NCBI GenBank assembly: GCA_947479915.1
Contig: CANKAU010000005.1
Span: forward strand, 56,869-120,868
From: Chloroflexota bacterium
Lineage (GTDB): Bacteria; Chloroflexota; Dehalococcoidia; UBA2979
Length of the DNA: 64,000 nucleotides
Direction of reading: 5' to 3'
Shown: one piece after another, positions 36,006 through 43,732 of the stretch
Layout of the letters: every line of letters starts with the position of its first letter
Numbering within the stretch: the stretch's first letter is position 1
Program-made: the position numbers and the translations under genes
Notes under the pieces: generated by a model
The model's database searches: none
The model's input: only the letters and a program-made list of their open reading frames with translations
Told to the model about the DNA's origin: nothing

Positions 36006-36698
36006 ATGCCCGGTGTCGGTGGTGGACTGCTGCTGGTGCTCGCCGACGAGGCGCCCGGCCAGTTGGACGAGATGGAGCGCTGGTACGAGGACGATCACCT
36101 GTACGAGCGCTCCGCGATCGAGGGCTTCCTGTACTCGCGCCGCTACACCTCGCTGCGCGGGACGCCTCGGTCGCTGACGCTGTACGAGATCGACGGGCCG
36201 GAAGTCGTCCACGGCGACGGCTATGCGAAAGCGTGGGAGCGCGAGAACGCGATCGCGGCGCGCCGCAAAGAGGCGGGCGATCCGATCCCGCAGCGCATGA
36301 CCAACGTCGTTCGCAACGAGTACGCGCTGATTTCCGCGACCGGCCGCCACCCCGGCGAGGCGGGCGCGTTCATCTGGATGGTGCGTGAGGATGTCCCCGA
36401 CGACCTCGAAGCGGCGCTCACGCGCTGGTACGACGAGGAGCACCTGCCGCTGATCACCGCGCTGCCGACCGTCCGCGGCGTGCGCCGCTATCGCGCGACG
36501 GTCGGGACGCCTCGGTACCTCACGGTCTACGACCTCGCCACTGCGGGGACCGTCGAGAGCGATGCGTGGAAGCGCGCGTTCGCGACGGCCGGCGCCGGAG
36601 TGCTCGCGCAGCGCAGCGAGGTCATCGAGAACCTCGGCCAGTTCTTCAAGTACGTGGACCATGCGGACGCCGTCCGCGAGATGGCGACGCGCGACTAG
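36006..36698 (+). CDS. Duplicated EthD/dimeric alpha-beta-barrel protein
   Basis: A 230-residue protein made of two similar halves. The first half has MERWYEDDHLYERSAIEGF then RRYTSLRGTPRSLTLYEID. The second has LTRWYDEEHLPLITALPTV then RRYRATVGTPRYLTVYDLA. Each half matches the ferredoxin-like dimeric alpha-beta barrel fold, so one chain probably forms an intramolecular barrel. The fold is used by EthD-like and monooxygenase or decarboxylase enzymes; the activity is unknown. ATG at 36006 follows GAGGAG by 5 bases. It is followed closely by a nitroreductase gene. Confidence 0.8.
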   Translation: MPGVGGGLLLVLADEAPGQLDEMERWYEDDHLYERSAIEGFLYSRRYTSLRGTPRSLTLYEIDGPEVVHGDGYAKAWERENAIAARRKEAGDPIPQRMTNVVRNEYALISATGRHPGEAGAFIWMVREDVPDDLEAALTRWYDEEHLPLITALPTVRGVRRYRATVGTPRYLTVYDLATAGTVESDAWKRAFATAGAGVLAQRSEVIENLGQFFKYVDHADAVREMATRD

Positions 36699-36724
36699 GC
36701 GCGCCGCCTCGGAATCGAGCACCG

Positions 36725-37291
36725 ATGGACCTGTACACCGCGATCCGCACGCGCCGCGATTACACCGACCCATTCGCGGAGGTGCGCCCGCCACGCGAGG
36801 TGATCGAACGGCTGATCGACGCGGCCACGTGGGCGCCGAGCCACCGCCGCACCGAGCCGTGGCGGTTCCACGTCCTCGCGGGGGACGCGCGCGCCGCGAT
36901 GGGCGCGGCCGTCGCCGACTGGCTGGCCGCGAGCGGCGAGGGCACCGAGTCGCAGCAACAGGCGGCTCGGGTGCGCCTGCTCCGCGCGCCGGTTGTCCTC
37001 GTGCTGTCGCAGGTCGGCTCCCCCGGCGACGAGGTGCGGGACGTGGAGGACTACGCGGCCACGTGCTGCGCACTGCAGAATCTGCTGCTCGCTGCTGAGG
37101 CAGAGGGGCTGGCCGCGCACACCAGCACCGGCGTCATGGTGCAGTTCACCGGTGCGAAGGAGTACCTCGGCCTCGCGGCGCACGACCGCATCGTTGCGTA
37201 CGTGTACCTCGGTTACCGCGCAGCCGACGTGCCGGCGAAGCCCGGCGAACGCCGCGCGCCCGAGGTGCGCTGGGAGTGGCCGGAGGCGTAG
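36725..37291 (+). CDS. Nitroreductase family protein
   Basis: A 188-residue FMN-dependent nitroreductase-fold protein. It opens with the family phrase YTAIRTRRDYTDPF. Residues ATWAPSHRRTEPWRFHVLAGD form the FMN-binding entry, and a GLAAHTSTG segment follows near residue 130. It starts 26 bases after the EthD-like gene and is probably co-transcribed with it. It probably reduces quinones, nitro compounds or flavin-like substrates with NAD(P)H. Confidence 0.88.
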   Translation: MDLYTAIRTRRDYTDPFAEVRPPREVIERLIDAATWAPSHRRTEPWRFHVLAGDARAAMGAAVADWLAASGEGTESQQQAARVRLLRAPVVLVLSQVGSPGDEVRDVEDYAATCCALQNLLLAAEAEGLAAHTSTGVMVQFTGAKEYLGLAAHDRIVAYVYLGYRAADVPAKPGERRAPEVRWEWPEA

Positions 37292-37315
37292 CGCGGCACC
37301 CCGATTGGTCGAGGG

Positions 37316-38293
37316 CTACAGCCACTCCTTGCGCTTGAAGAGCACGTACAGCGCCCCGGAGAGCCCGACCGTCAGCGTGGTCGCGGCCCACGCACCCCAC
37401 GCCTCGCCGAAGCCGGGGTAAGGGACGTTCATCCCGTAGTAGCCGGTGATCAGTGTGGGCACGGCGATGATCGCCGCCCAGCTGGTCACCTTCTTCATGA
37501 TCTGGTTCTGGCGGTAATCGCGGAGTGAGATGTTCGTCTCCACGATCGTGCTGACCAGATCGCGCAGCGCGTCCGTGGACTCGGACACGCGCAGCACGTG
37601 GTCGTACACGTCCTGGTAGTACGGGTACAGGTCCTCGGCGACCGCGCCCTGCTCGCGGCGCATCAGCGAGCTCACGGCCTCGCGCATGGGAAGCACCAGG
37701 CGGTGGAAATGCACGAGGCCCTGCCGCATCTCGAACCACCGCCGCTGCTCCGCGGGCTCCAGCGGTCGCTCGGCGAAGATCTGCTCGCTGACCTCGTCGT
37801 AGTAGTCGTCGAAGGTCTCTACCGCGGCGAAGTAGCCGTCCACGATCACGTCGAGGAGCCCGTAAAGCAGGAAGCTGACGCCGAGCCGTGCGAGGTTCGG
37901 CGAGCGGTCCCAGCGGTCGATCACGCGGTCCATGTCGAAGCCCGCGTTCTTGCGAACGGTGACGATCCAGCGGCTGTTCAGGAACGTGTCCACCTCGGTA
38001 TCGCGGACCGCCGCGCTCGTGAGGTTGACTTCCAGCCAGTGGCAGGAGAGGAACAGGTGGGTGTCGTAGCGGTCGAGCTTCGGGCGCTGATGCGGTCCGA
38101 GTGCGTCGTCGACCGCCAGTTCGTGCAGGTCGAGCTCCACCGCGAGCTGATCGAGGTCGGCGCGATCGGGCTCCAGGAAGTCGATCCAGACGAACGTGTC
38201 CGGTTGGGCGAGATGCTCCGAGACTTGATCGAGGTCGAAGCCGGAGGCCTCCAGCACGCCATCGCGATAGACCCGGGTGTGTGCGGCAGCCAT
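37316..38293 (-). CDS. corA: CorA-family divalent cation transporter
   Basis: A 325-residue CorA-type Mg2+/Co2+ channel. The large N-terminal cytoplasmic domain has LYGLLDVIVDGYF and a long alpha-helical stalk. Two C-terminal membrane helices follow, the first ending in the signature YGMNVPYPG and the second ending with a positively charged KRKEWL tail. CorA also moves cobalt, which may matter beside the cobalamin genes, but that is inference. It converges with the nitroreductase gene with 24 bases between the stops. Confidence 0.92.
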   Translation of the reverse strand: MAAAHTRVYRDGVLEASGFDLDQVSEHLAQPDTFVWIDFLEPDRADLDQLAVELDLHELAVDDALGPHQRPKLDRYDTHLFLSCHWLEVNLTSAAVRDTEVDTFLNSRWIVTVRKNAGFDMDRVIDRWDRSPNLARLGVSFLLYGLLDVIVDGYFAAVETFDDYYDEVSEQIFAERPLEPAEQRRWFEMRQGLVHFHRLVLPMREAVSSLMRREQGAVAEDLYPYYQDVYDHVLRVSESTDALRDLVSTIVETNISLRDYRQNQIMKKVTSWAAIIAVPTLITGYYGMNVPYPGFGEAWGAWAATTLTVGLSGALYVLFKRKEWL

Positions 38294-38376
38294 GCGCGTC
38301 CTCGTCAGTGTGCCGGGCAGGGAGCGCCCTCAACCGAGTGTGCGCCCTCGGCGTCGCGCGGGGGAGTCCCGGAATG

Positions 38377-39501
38377 CTAGGCGGGGAGCGAGCGGAGCGG
38401 CGTGCCGTCCGCGCCGGCGATGACGCGGGTGATCGGCACGGTCTGGTCGCCGAAGGTGGAGACCCAGGCGGAATGCTTGCCGGGGCCGCCTGCGACCATC
38501 ACGTGTAGGTCCTCGGGCCGCTGGATCGTCCGGAAGTCCGTCGCGGGGTCGTCCGCCTCGGCCTCCCGGCCCGCCGCGAGGCGCAGCCGGTAGGCGTCGC
38601 GGAACCACGGGTCGAGCTTGCTCGATGGATACGTGGCGCGCTCGTAGACGAAGCGCTGGATGTCGGCGATGCCGATGCCGTCCGCGGCGATGGTGAAGGC
38701 GTGCTCCGGGCCGAGGATCAGCAACGGTTCACCGCCCCGGAACAGGTTGTTGCTACCCGCCTGCCCCATCGAGCCCGCGATCGTGAGCAGGATGCCTTCG
38801 GCGGTGTTGGAGCCATGCTCCTGGATGTTGTGTGGGCCCTCGCCGCCGAAGACGGTCACGGTGCTGACGTCCGCATCGAAGCCCTTGCGGACGTGGTACG
38901 GGCCCCACGGGTTGATCGGGGCATCCTCGAGCTCCGCAGCGCAGAAGGCGAACTTTGCGGGCGAACCGTGTGTCGCGCGGTCGCCGGTGCCGGGCCACGC
39001 GCCCGCCACGTTCAACTGCACGAGGCGGATCGCGCGCCCGAGGGTCGCGTTCGCCGGGAAGCCCGGTCCGAAGCAGCCGGGGCCGTTCTCGATGCCGGCT
39101 TCGCGCGCGAGCGGGCCGTTGACCAGCAGGAAGACCCCGCACGGGTGCGTCGTTGAGTTGATCGACGCGATGTTGAACGTGACGTCGGTGATCGCGTCCC
39201 ACGCGCTCAGCAAGATCGGAAACAGCCGAGGCTCCAGCCCCGCCATGACCGCGTTCACCGCGATCGCGTGCACGGTCGCCTCGCCCTGTCGCGGCGGGAG
39301 GATGCCAATCACCTCGAGCGGGTCGCGATCCGTGTGCGCGAGCATTTCCGCGACGCGCCTCTCGGTCGGCGGGATCACGGGCAGCCCATCGGTCATGCGC
39401 TGCGCCGCGAGGTCGCGCGACAGGGCAGCGATATCTCCCGGCGCGTCGATCAGGGGCGAGATGCGTCCGCGGCGGATGCGGTCGGCGCGATCGGCAGTCA
39501 T
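38377..39501 (-). CDS. Conserved-looking protein coupled to the UGSC selenoprotein
   Basis: A 374-residue protein I cannot assign to a known family. It is rich in Gly, Asn and His and has several cysteines (THPCGVFLLVNG, GPGCFGPGFPAN, KFAFCAAE). Glycine-rich stretches follow, such as VFGGEGPHNIQEHGSNTAEG. No signal peptide or membrane helix is evident, so it is probably cytoplasmic. Its ATG at 39501 overlaps the TGA stop of the selenoprotein gene (ATGA), which implies translational coupling and a shared role, perhaps as the redox or substrate partner. The gene ends before the corA start. Confidence 0.75.
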   Translation of the reverse strand: MTADRADRIRRGRISPLIDAPGDIAALSRDLAAQRMTDGLPVIPPTERRVAEMLAHTDRDPLEVIGILPPRQGEATVHAIAVNAVMAGLEPRLFPILLSAWDAITDVTFNIASINSTTHPCGVFLLVNGPLAREAGIENGPGCFGPGFPANATLGRAIRLVQLNVAGAWPGTGDRATHGSPAKFAFCAAELEDAPINPWGPYHVRKGFDADVSTVTVFGGEGPHNIQEHGSNTAEGILLTIAGSMGQAGSNNLFRGGEPLLILGPEHAFTIAADGIGIADIQRFVYERATYPSSKLDPWFRDAYRLRLAAGREAEADDPATDFRTIQRPEDLHVMVAGGPGKHSAWVSTFGDQTVPITRVIAGADGTPLRSLPA

Positions 39502-40040
39502 GCGGACGCTCCGCTGGTGAAATGACGGATCAGCTCGGCCACGGTCGGCTGTGCCTTCTCGATGACCGCCGGGGGCTTGATGCCGCCGATCGGGTGCGGG
39601 ATGGCGAGGCGGTGCAGCTCGGGCAGCCCGCGCTGCTCGCACTCCAGTCGCACGAGCTCAGCGAACTCGTCCGTGCCGATGACGACGGCCGGGATGCCTT
39701 CGGATTCCAGGAGGACGGCGGCGTGGACACTCCACGTCGTGCATGACCCTCAGTCGGCTGACCCGACAAGCACGAAGTCACAGTCCCGGAGCCGCTCCAT
39801 GTTCCGCCGACTGGGTGGCCCTGCGATTGGCTTGTCCTCGATCACGACCTCGCCCAGGTCCACCTCCGCGCGCATCGCCTCCACCATGGAGGTCAGGAGG
39901 AGGCGCACGTTCGGCTTGCGATTCTCGAGGATGCCGGGACGCAGGCCCGCGAGCGACGCGGGGCGCTTCGCGAGCGTCCGCTCCTGCGCGAAGACATGCC
40001 CGCGCGGGTCGTAGATGCGGATGGTCGGCTCATCGGTCAT
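39498..40040 (-). CDS. UGSC-family selenoprotein (in-frame TGA = selenocysteine 97)
   Basis: The frame reads 96 codons from ATG 40040, meets one TGA at 39750-39752, then continues in the same frame for 83 coherent codons to a TGA at 39498-39500. Across the TGA the translation is VGSAD-U-GSCTTW, the U-G-S-C motif of the UGSC (seleno)protein family as I remember it. Sec97 and Cys100 would form a U-x-x-C redox pair. The second half is protein-like (AVVIGTDEFAELVRLECEQRG, then HPIGGIKPPAVIEKA). A SECIS-like hairpin starts 13 bases after the TGA. The stop overlaps the next gene (ATGA). A pseudogene with a nonsense mutation is the alternative but fits poorly. Confidence 0.88.
39722..39736 (-). promoter_or_regulatory. 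SECIS-like hairpin for UGA recoding
   Basis: Read on the minus strand, CGTGG-AGTGT-CCACG forms a 5-bp stem with a 5-base loop whose second base is G. The loop begins 18 bases after the TGA. These values fit the loose bacterial SECIS pattern: an apical loop 16-37 bases downstream with a G among its first two bases. Confidence 0.6.
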
Positions 40041-40072
40041 GGGCGGCTCCTCGACGGCATCCTACGACAGAA

Positions 40073-40095
40073 CGAGGGCGCCGGGGGCGCCCTCG
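40073..40095 (-). terminator. 10-bp hairpin between the SelW-like and selenoprotein genes
   Basis: CGAGGGCGCC (40073-40082) pairs with 40086-40095 with a GGG loop, 11 bases after the stop of the SelW-like gene on the minus strand. It may end or attenuate transcription before the selenoprotein gene. Confidence 0.6.
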
Positions 40096-40105
40096 CCCGG
40101 TGTGG

Positions 40106-40357
40106 CTACGCGAGCCGCTCGTAGATGACGGCCTTGAGCTCGTCCACGTCCGGGTGTCGATCCTCGGCGGCCTTGCTGAAGACGACTTCGCCGTTGACCT
40201 TCCACTCGTGGCGGCCACCACCGGACGGGATGATCGTCACACGCTTCACGTCGTGCTGGATGTCGCCCATCACCTCGGCCAGCAGCCATGCGACGCGCGG
40301 GAAGTAGCCGCACTCGGCGCAGTACTCGATCGAGATGTCCAGTCCGTTGTCGTTCAC
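40106..40357 (-). CDS. SelT/SelW/SelH (Rdx) family protein, cysteine form
   Basis: An 83-residue thioredoxin-like Rdx protein. It opens with a strand followed by the redox motif CAEC (IEYCAECGYFPRVAWLLAE), where selenoprotein members carry CxxU. A strand VTIIPSGGGRHEWKVNGEVVFS and a terminal helix follow. The start is GTG at 40357, with GAGGGAG six bases upstream; the open frame extends further but without a better site. It lies 65 bases upstream of the UGSC selenoprotein gene on the same strand. The likely role is in thiol/selenol redox; the partner is unknown. Confidence 0.88.
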   Translation of the reverse strand: MNDNGLDISIEYCAECGYFPRVAWLLAEVMGDIQHDVKRVTIIPSGGGRHEWKVNGEVVFSKAAEDRHPDVDELKAVIYERLA

Positions 40358-40425
40358 GCGTCGCTCCCTCGTCCGCACGCGAGCATACCGCCGCGTGCCG
40401 CGATGCACTGCGTCGGCTGGCGACG

Positions 40426-41646
40426 CTAGAAGAACACCGGCGTCCACGGCGCGCGTTCGGTCGCGAAGATCGCGTCGGCGCGCTGGAGTGCGCCCATCAC
40501 ACGCTCCTCGACGCCGCGCGCGGCAGCGATCGTGCTCGTCCGCGTCCCGCCGAGGTAGATCGCAGCGAGCGCCCACGCCTCGATCGCGAGGTCAGGCGCG
40601 TCGTCGGTGTCAGTCACGCGCACACCCTCGGGTGAGACGTCGAGGCGGATGCGCCCCGCGTTCCACGGGCAGAACGCGTCGCGCACCTCCAGGACCATCG
40701 AGTCGGTGGTCGCGTAGGTGCGCTGCGCCAGCGCGGCGCGGACATCGACCAGGCGCAGCCACATGCCGTCCTGCACGTTGCGTCGCAGGCGTCGCGGGTC
40801 GGCGAGCATCCAGGGCAGTGGGTCATCGGGCGGCCGGAGGTCGACGAGGATCTCGCCGATGAGGTCGATGCCGAGCAGGAAGTGCCAGAGCGCGCGGGCG
40901 GCGCCCTCGTCGGTGGCCATGACCTCGCGGATGCGGAGCTCGTTGGCGAAGATGCGCTCCGGCCAGCGGTTCGCCACGCGGTAAGTCGCGTATCCCTCGA
41001 TGCTCCCGGCGCGCCGGTAGACGACGTGGAAGTACGCGCTCGCGCCGTCGCGCTGCTCCGGGAGGTCCTCGTGGAACGTCTCCCAGAAGGCGCGCGTCCG
41101 GGGGGCGAAGCCGGGCCGCCCGACCATCGCGCGGGCCATGACGTCGGGCCATTCCGCTCGCGCCGTGTCCGCGTCCACGAACTCCACTGCGCCCTCGGCG
41201 GGCGGCTCGATGAGGAGCGCCGTGCGAGGTTGTTCGAGGCGCCACCGCTCCGTCCACGTGGCGAGGCCGTAGCCGAATCGGCTGTAGATCAGGCTCTCCG
41301 AGGCCCACAGCATGGCGAACGGAATGCCGTCCGCATGCAGGCGCGTCATGTGGTCGCGCATCAGCCCCGTCAGGGCGCCTCGGCGGCGGTGGGTCGGCTG
41401 CACGGCGACGTTCGTGATGCCGCCGGCGCGCCCGATGCTGCCGCCCGGCAGGGTGAGCCTGAAGTCGTGGATGACGCTGCTGGCGATGAGCGTGTCACCG
41501 TCGAACGCGCCGCTGTCGCGCTGCTCATCGAAGCGCTCGTTCGCCTGCCGGAAGTACGTCTCGCTGGGATGGCGTCCGTACACCATGGAGTGGACGCGGA
41601 TGAAGGCGGCGATCTCGTCGCGGGTGATCAGGCGCACCTCGAACAT
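40426..41646 (-). CDS. Eis-like GNAT N-acetyltransferase
   Basis: A 406-residue protein with two GNAT domains and a C-terminal sterol-carrier-like domain, the architecture of Eis. The acetyl-CoA loop reads VAVQPTHRRRGALTGLM, the presumed general acid Tyr sits in LIYSRFGYG, and the chain ends in Phe, whose carboxylate acts as a base in Eis. Eis proteins acetylate amines, including aminoglycosides, at several positions; the substrate here is unknown. It is a single gene on the minus strand, divergent from the HpcH aldolase gene. Confidence 0.9.
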   Translation of the reverse strand: MFEVRLITRDEIAAFIRVHSMVYGRHPSETYFRQANERFDEQRDSGAFDGDTLIASSVIHDFRLTLPGGSIGRAGGITNVAVQPTHRRRGALTGLMRDHMTRLHADGIPFAMLWASESLIYSRFGYGLATWTERWRLEQPRTALLIEPPAEGAVEFVDADTARAEWPDVMARAMVGRPGFAPRTRAFWETFHEDLPEQRDGASAYFHVVYRRAGSIEGYATYRVANRWPERIFANELRIREVMATDEGAARALWHFLLGIDLIGEILVDLRPPDDPLPWMLADPRRLRRNVQDGMWLRLVDVRAALAQRTYATTDSMVLEVRDAFCPWNAGRIRLDVSPEGVRVTDTDDAPDLAIEAWALAAIYLGGTRTSTIAAARGVEERVMGALQRADAIFATERAPWTPVFF

Positions 41647-41751
41647 CGCGGGCCTCCTCGTGTCCGCGCAGTCTAGCGGGCGGGCGCGAGTTCGTGCGGG
41701 ACGCCGCGGCTACACTGCGCGGGCACAGCGACCGCTGCCGAGGAGGCACCC

Positions 41752-42531
41752 ATGCGCGTCAACACCACGAAGGCGAAGCTCGCCGAGGGCAAGGTCGTCC
41801 TCGGCGGGATCGTGAGCGGATTCTCACCCGAGATCGTTGAGCTGCTCGGGCTGCTGGGCTATGACTTCGTGTTCCTCGACTGTGAGCACGGCTCCATGAG
41901 CGTGGGCGAGGTGGAGCACATGGTGCGCGCCGCCGAAGCCTTCGACATCACCCCGATCGCGCGCATCCCCAACCACGAGGACTCCACGATCCTTCGTTTC
42001 CTCGACCGCGGCGTACAGGGACTGATCATCCCGCACATCAACACCGCTGAGGCTGCCCGGGAGGTCGTGGCCGCCTCGCGCTACCACCCCCACGGCCACC
42101 GAGGATCGGCAAGCGGCCGCGCGCACGACTACGGCGTGAACCTGCCGCGCCCGGAGTCGATGGCGTTCATCAACGACAACGTCCTCGTCATCCCGATGTG
42201 CGAGGAGGTCGAGGCGGTGCAGAACCTGGACAGCATCCTCGCCGTGCCGGGGATCGACGTGGTGCACGTCGCGTCCGGCGACCTCGGGCAGAGCATGGGG
42301 CACCCCCCGGCCGCCGAGGTGCGCGCGGTGATGGCGGATGTGGTGCGTCGCACGAAGGCCGCGGGCAAGTGGGCGGGCATCGGCGGCAACGCGCCCACGG
42401 ACACGGCCGGCGTGGCCGAGCTGATCCGCGAGGGTGCGCAGTTCGTGACCGTGCCCGCGCTCGGCCTCCTGCGCATCGGCGCCGAGGGGTTCAAGAACGG
42501 TGTCGCGGCGGCGCTGGCCGCCGGGAAGTAG
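41752..42531 (+). CDS. HpcH/HpaI-family aldolase
   Basis: A 259-residue class II metal-dependent pyruvate aldolase. FVFLDCEHGSMSVGEVEHM carries the metal-site Glu region, IARIPNHEDSTILRFLDRGVQGLIIPHI is the barrel centre, and a later DVVHVASGDLGQSMG matches the substrate loop. It would split 4-hydroxy-2-oxo acids to pyruvate and an aldehyde. It starts after GAGGAGG and is followed 13 bases later by a PDC-hydrolase-like gene. The pair looks like part of an aromatic or hydroxy-acid degradation route. Confidence 0.9.
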   Translation: MRVNTTKAKLAEGKVVLGGIVSGFSPEIVELLGLLGYDFVFLDCEHGSMSVGEVEHMVRAAEAFDITPIARIPNHEDSTILRFLDRGVQGLIIPHINTAEAAREVVAASRYHPHGHRGSASGRAHDYGVNLPRPESMAFINDNVLVIPMCEEVEAVQNLDSILAVPGIDVVHVASGDLGQSMGHPPAAEVRAVMADVVRRTKAAGKWAGIGGNAPTDTAGVAELIREGAQFVTVPALGLLRIGAEGFKNGVAAALAAGK

Positions 42532-42544
42532 CGAGGACGATCCC

Positions 42545-43429
42545 GTGCACAATGACCCGACTCACGTGGGCTGGCAGGCGCCGCCCCTCGCGACGGACGC
42601 GCACTTCCACGTCTTCGGCCCGATCGAGCGCTACCCGGCGGGTGTGCCGAACCTCCGCTACCCGATGCCCCTCGCGCCGCTCGAGGACTACCTCGCGCTG
42701 GCGGCGAAATTCGGCATCCAGCGGCAGGTATTTGTGCAGCCCAGCGGGTACGGTCGCGACAATCGCTGCCTGGAGGACGCGCTGCGTGCCGTCGGCGTCG
42801 AGCAGGCGCGCGGCATCGTCGACATCGACGAGGAAGCACCTGCCGAGGAATTCGCGCGGCTGCATGAACTGGGCGTGCGCGGCGTGCGCATCAACGTTTC
42901 GCCCATCGAGCCCTACTCTCCGACGCTCGCGGACTCGATGCGTCCGAGGATCGAACGGATGGCCGAGCGCTGCGCCGAGCGCGGCTGGAGCCTCGACTTC
43001 CTCGCGCCGGGCTGGCTGACGCGCGAGCTGTTCCAGACCGTGCTCAAGACGCTGCCGGTGGACTTCACCATCGCGCACATGGGCATGTTCCTCGCGAAGG
43101 ACGGCGTGCAGCAGGAGGGGTTCCAGGAGCTCATCGACGTCCTGCGCGCACAGCGCGGCGCGACGGCGCCGGGCCGCTGCTGGGTGAAGCTCACCGGCGT
43201 CTACCGTATGTCGACCGCCGAGGGCTTCGCAGACGCCGCGCCCTTCGCGCGCGCACTCGCGGACGTCGCCCCCGACCGGCTGATCTGGGGCAGCGACTAC
43301 CCGCACCTCTCGTTCGAGCACGTCTCCTCGATCGGCCTCTACAACCTCCTCGGTGAGTGGATCCCGGACGAGGCGGTGCGCCGGCAGGTCATGGTCGACA
43401 ACCCGGCGACGCTGTACGGGTTCTCCTAA
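42545..43429 (+). CDS. Amidohydrolase, 2-pyrone-4,6-dicarboxylate lactonase-like
   Basis: A 294-residue amidohydrolase-fold enzyme resembling LigI-type lactonases. It has DAHFHVFGP near the N terminus, FVQPSGYGRDNRCLEDAL, and GSDYPHLSFEH near residue 255. The start is GTG at 42545 (GAGGA seven bases upstream); the upstream open frame lies within the HpcH gene. It is co-transcribed with the HpcH/HpaI aldolase, consistent with successive lactone opening and aldol cleavage. The exact substrate is inferred only from family resemblance. Confidence 0.85.
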   Translation: MHNDPTHVGWQAPPLATDAHFHVFGPIERYPAGVPNLRYPMPLAPLEDYLALAAKFGIQRQVFVQPSGYGRDNRCLEDALRAVGVEQARGIVDIDEEAPAEEFARLHELGVRGVRINVSPIEPYSPTLADSMRPRIERMAERCAERGWSLDFLAPGWLTRELFQTVLKTLPVDFTIAHMGMFLAKDGVQQEGFQELIDVLRAQRGATAPGRCWVKLTGVYRMSTAEGFADAAPFARALADVAPDRLIWGSDYPHLSFEHVSSIGLYNLLGEWIPDEAVRRQVMVDNPATLYGFS

Positions 43430-43439
43430 GGGGCGACAG

Positions 43440-43634
43440 GTGGCGATCGGTCTCATCGCGGCAGTCGTCGGAATCTTCGGCGGGGCTGTCCTCGTTCCGA
43501 TCGCAACCTATTGGTTCTTGGGGCGGAACGTTCCCCTTGGCGCGCGCATCGGGGTCGTGATCCTCGCCGTCCCAGTCGAGTTTCTGCTGCTGGTCTGGTC
43601 GGTCTACCTCTTGCCCGTAGTCCTCGACCGCTGA
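43440..43634 (+). CDS. Small two-helix membrane protein
   Basis: A possible 64-residue protein beginning with GTG at 43440 after AAGGGG, ten bases past the lactonase-like stop. It has two clear hydrophobic helices (IGLIAAVVGIFGGAVLVPIA and IGVVILAVPVEFLLLVWSVY) separated by a basic loop, and ends in VVLDR. No homologue is recognised. The composition is membrane-like and the position is operon-like, but the short length keeps confidence moderate. Confidence 0.5.
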   Translation: MAIGLIAAVVGIFGGAVLVPIATYWFLGRNVPLGARIGVVILAVPVEFLLLVWSVYLLPVVLDR

Positions 43635-43732
43635 GTCGTCGTCGACCGCGGCGGCATTGCGCCCCGCCGGGGAGCGAGTAGCATGCGGGCCTCGCCTCCG
43701 CTCGGGCGGTCGGCATCACTGGAGAGGTTCCC

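Noticed and set aside
39750..40040. A truncated 96-residue pseudogene or a complete small gene ending at the TGA
   Set aside because: The frame continues for 83 more codons with protein-like composition. The TGA falls exactly in a U-G-S-C motif, a SECIS-like hairpin follows, and the distal stop overlaps the next gene. Recoding explains this better than decay.
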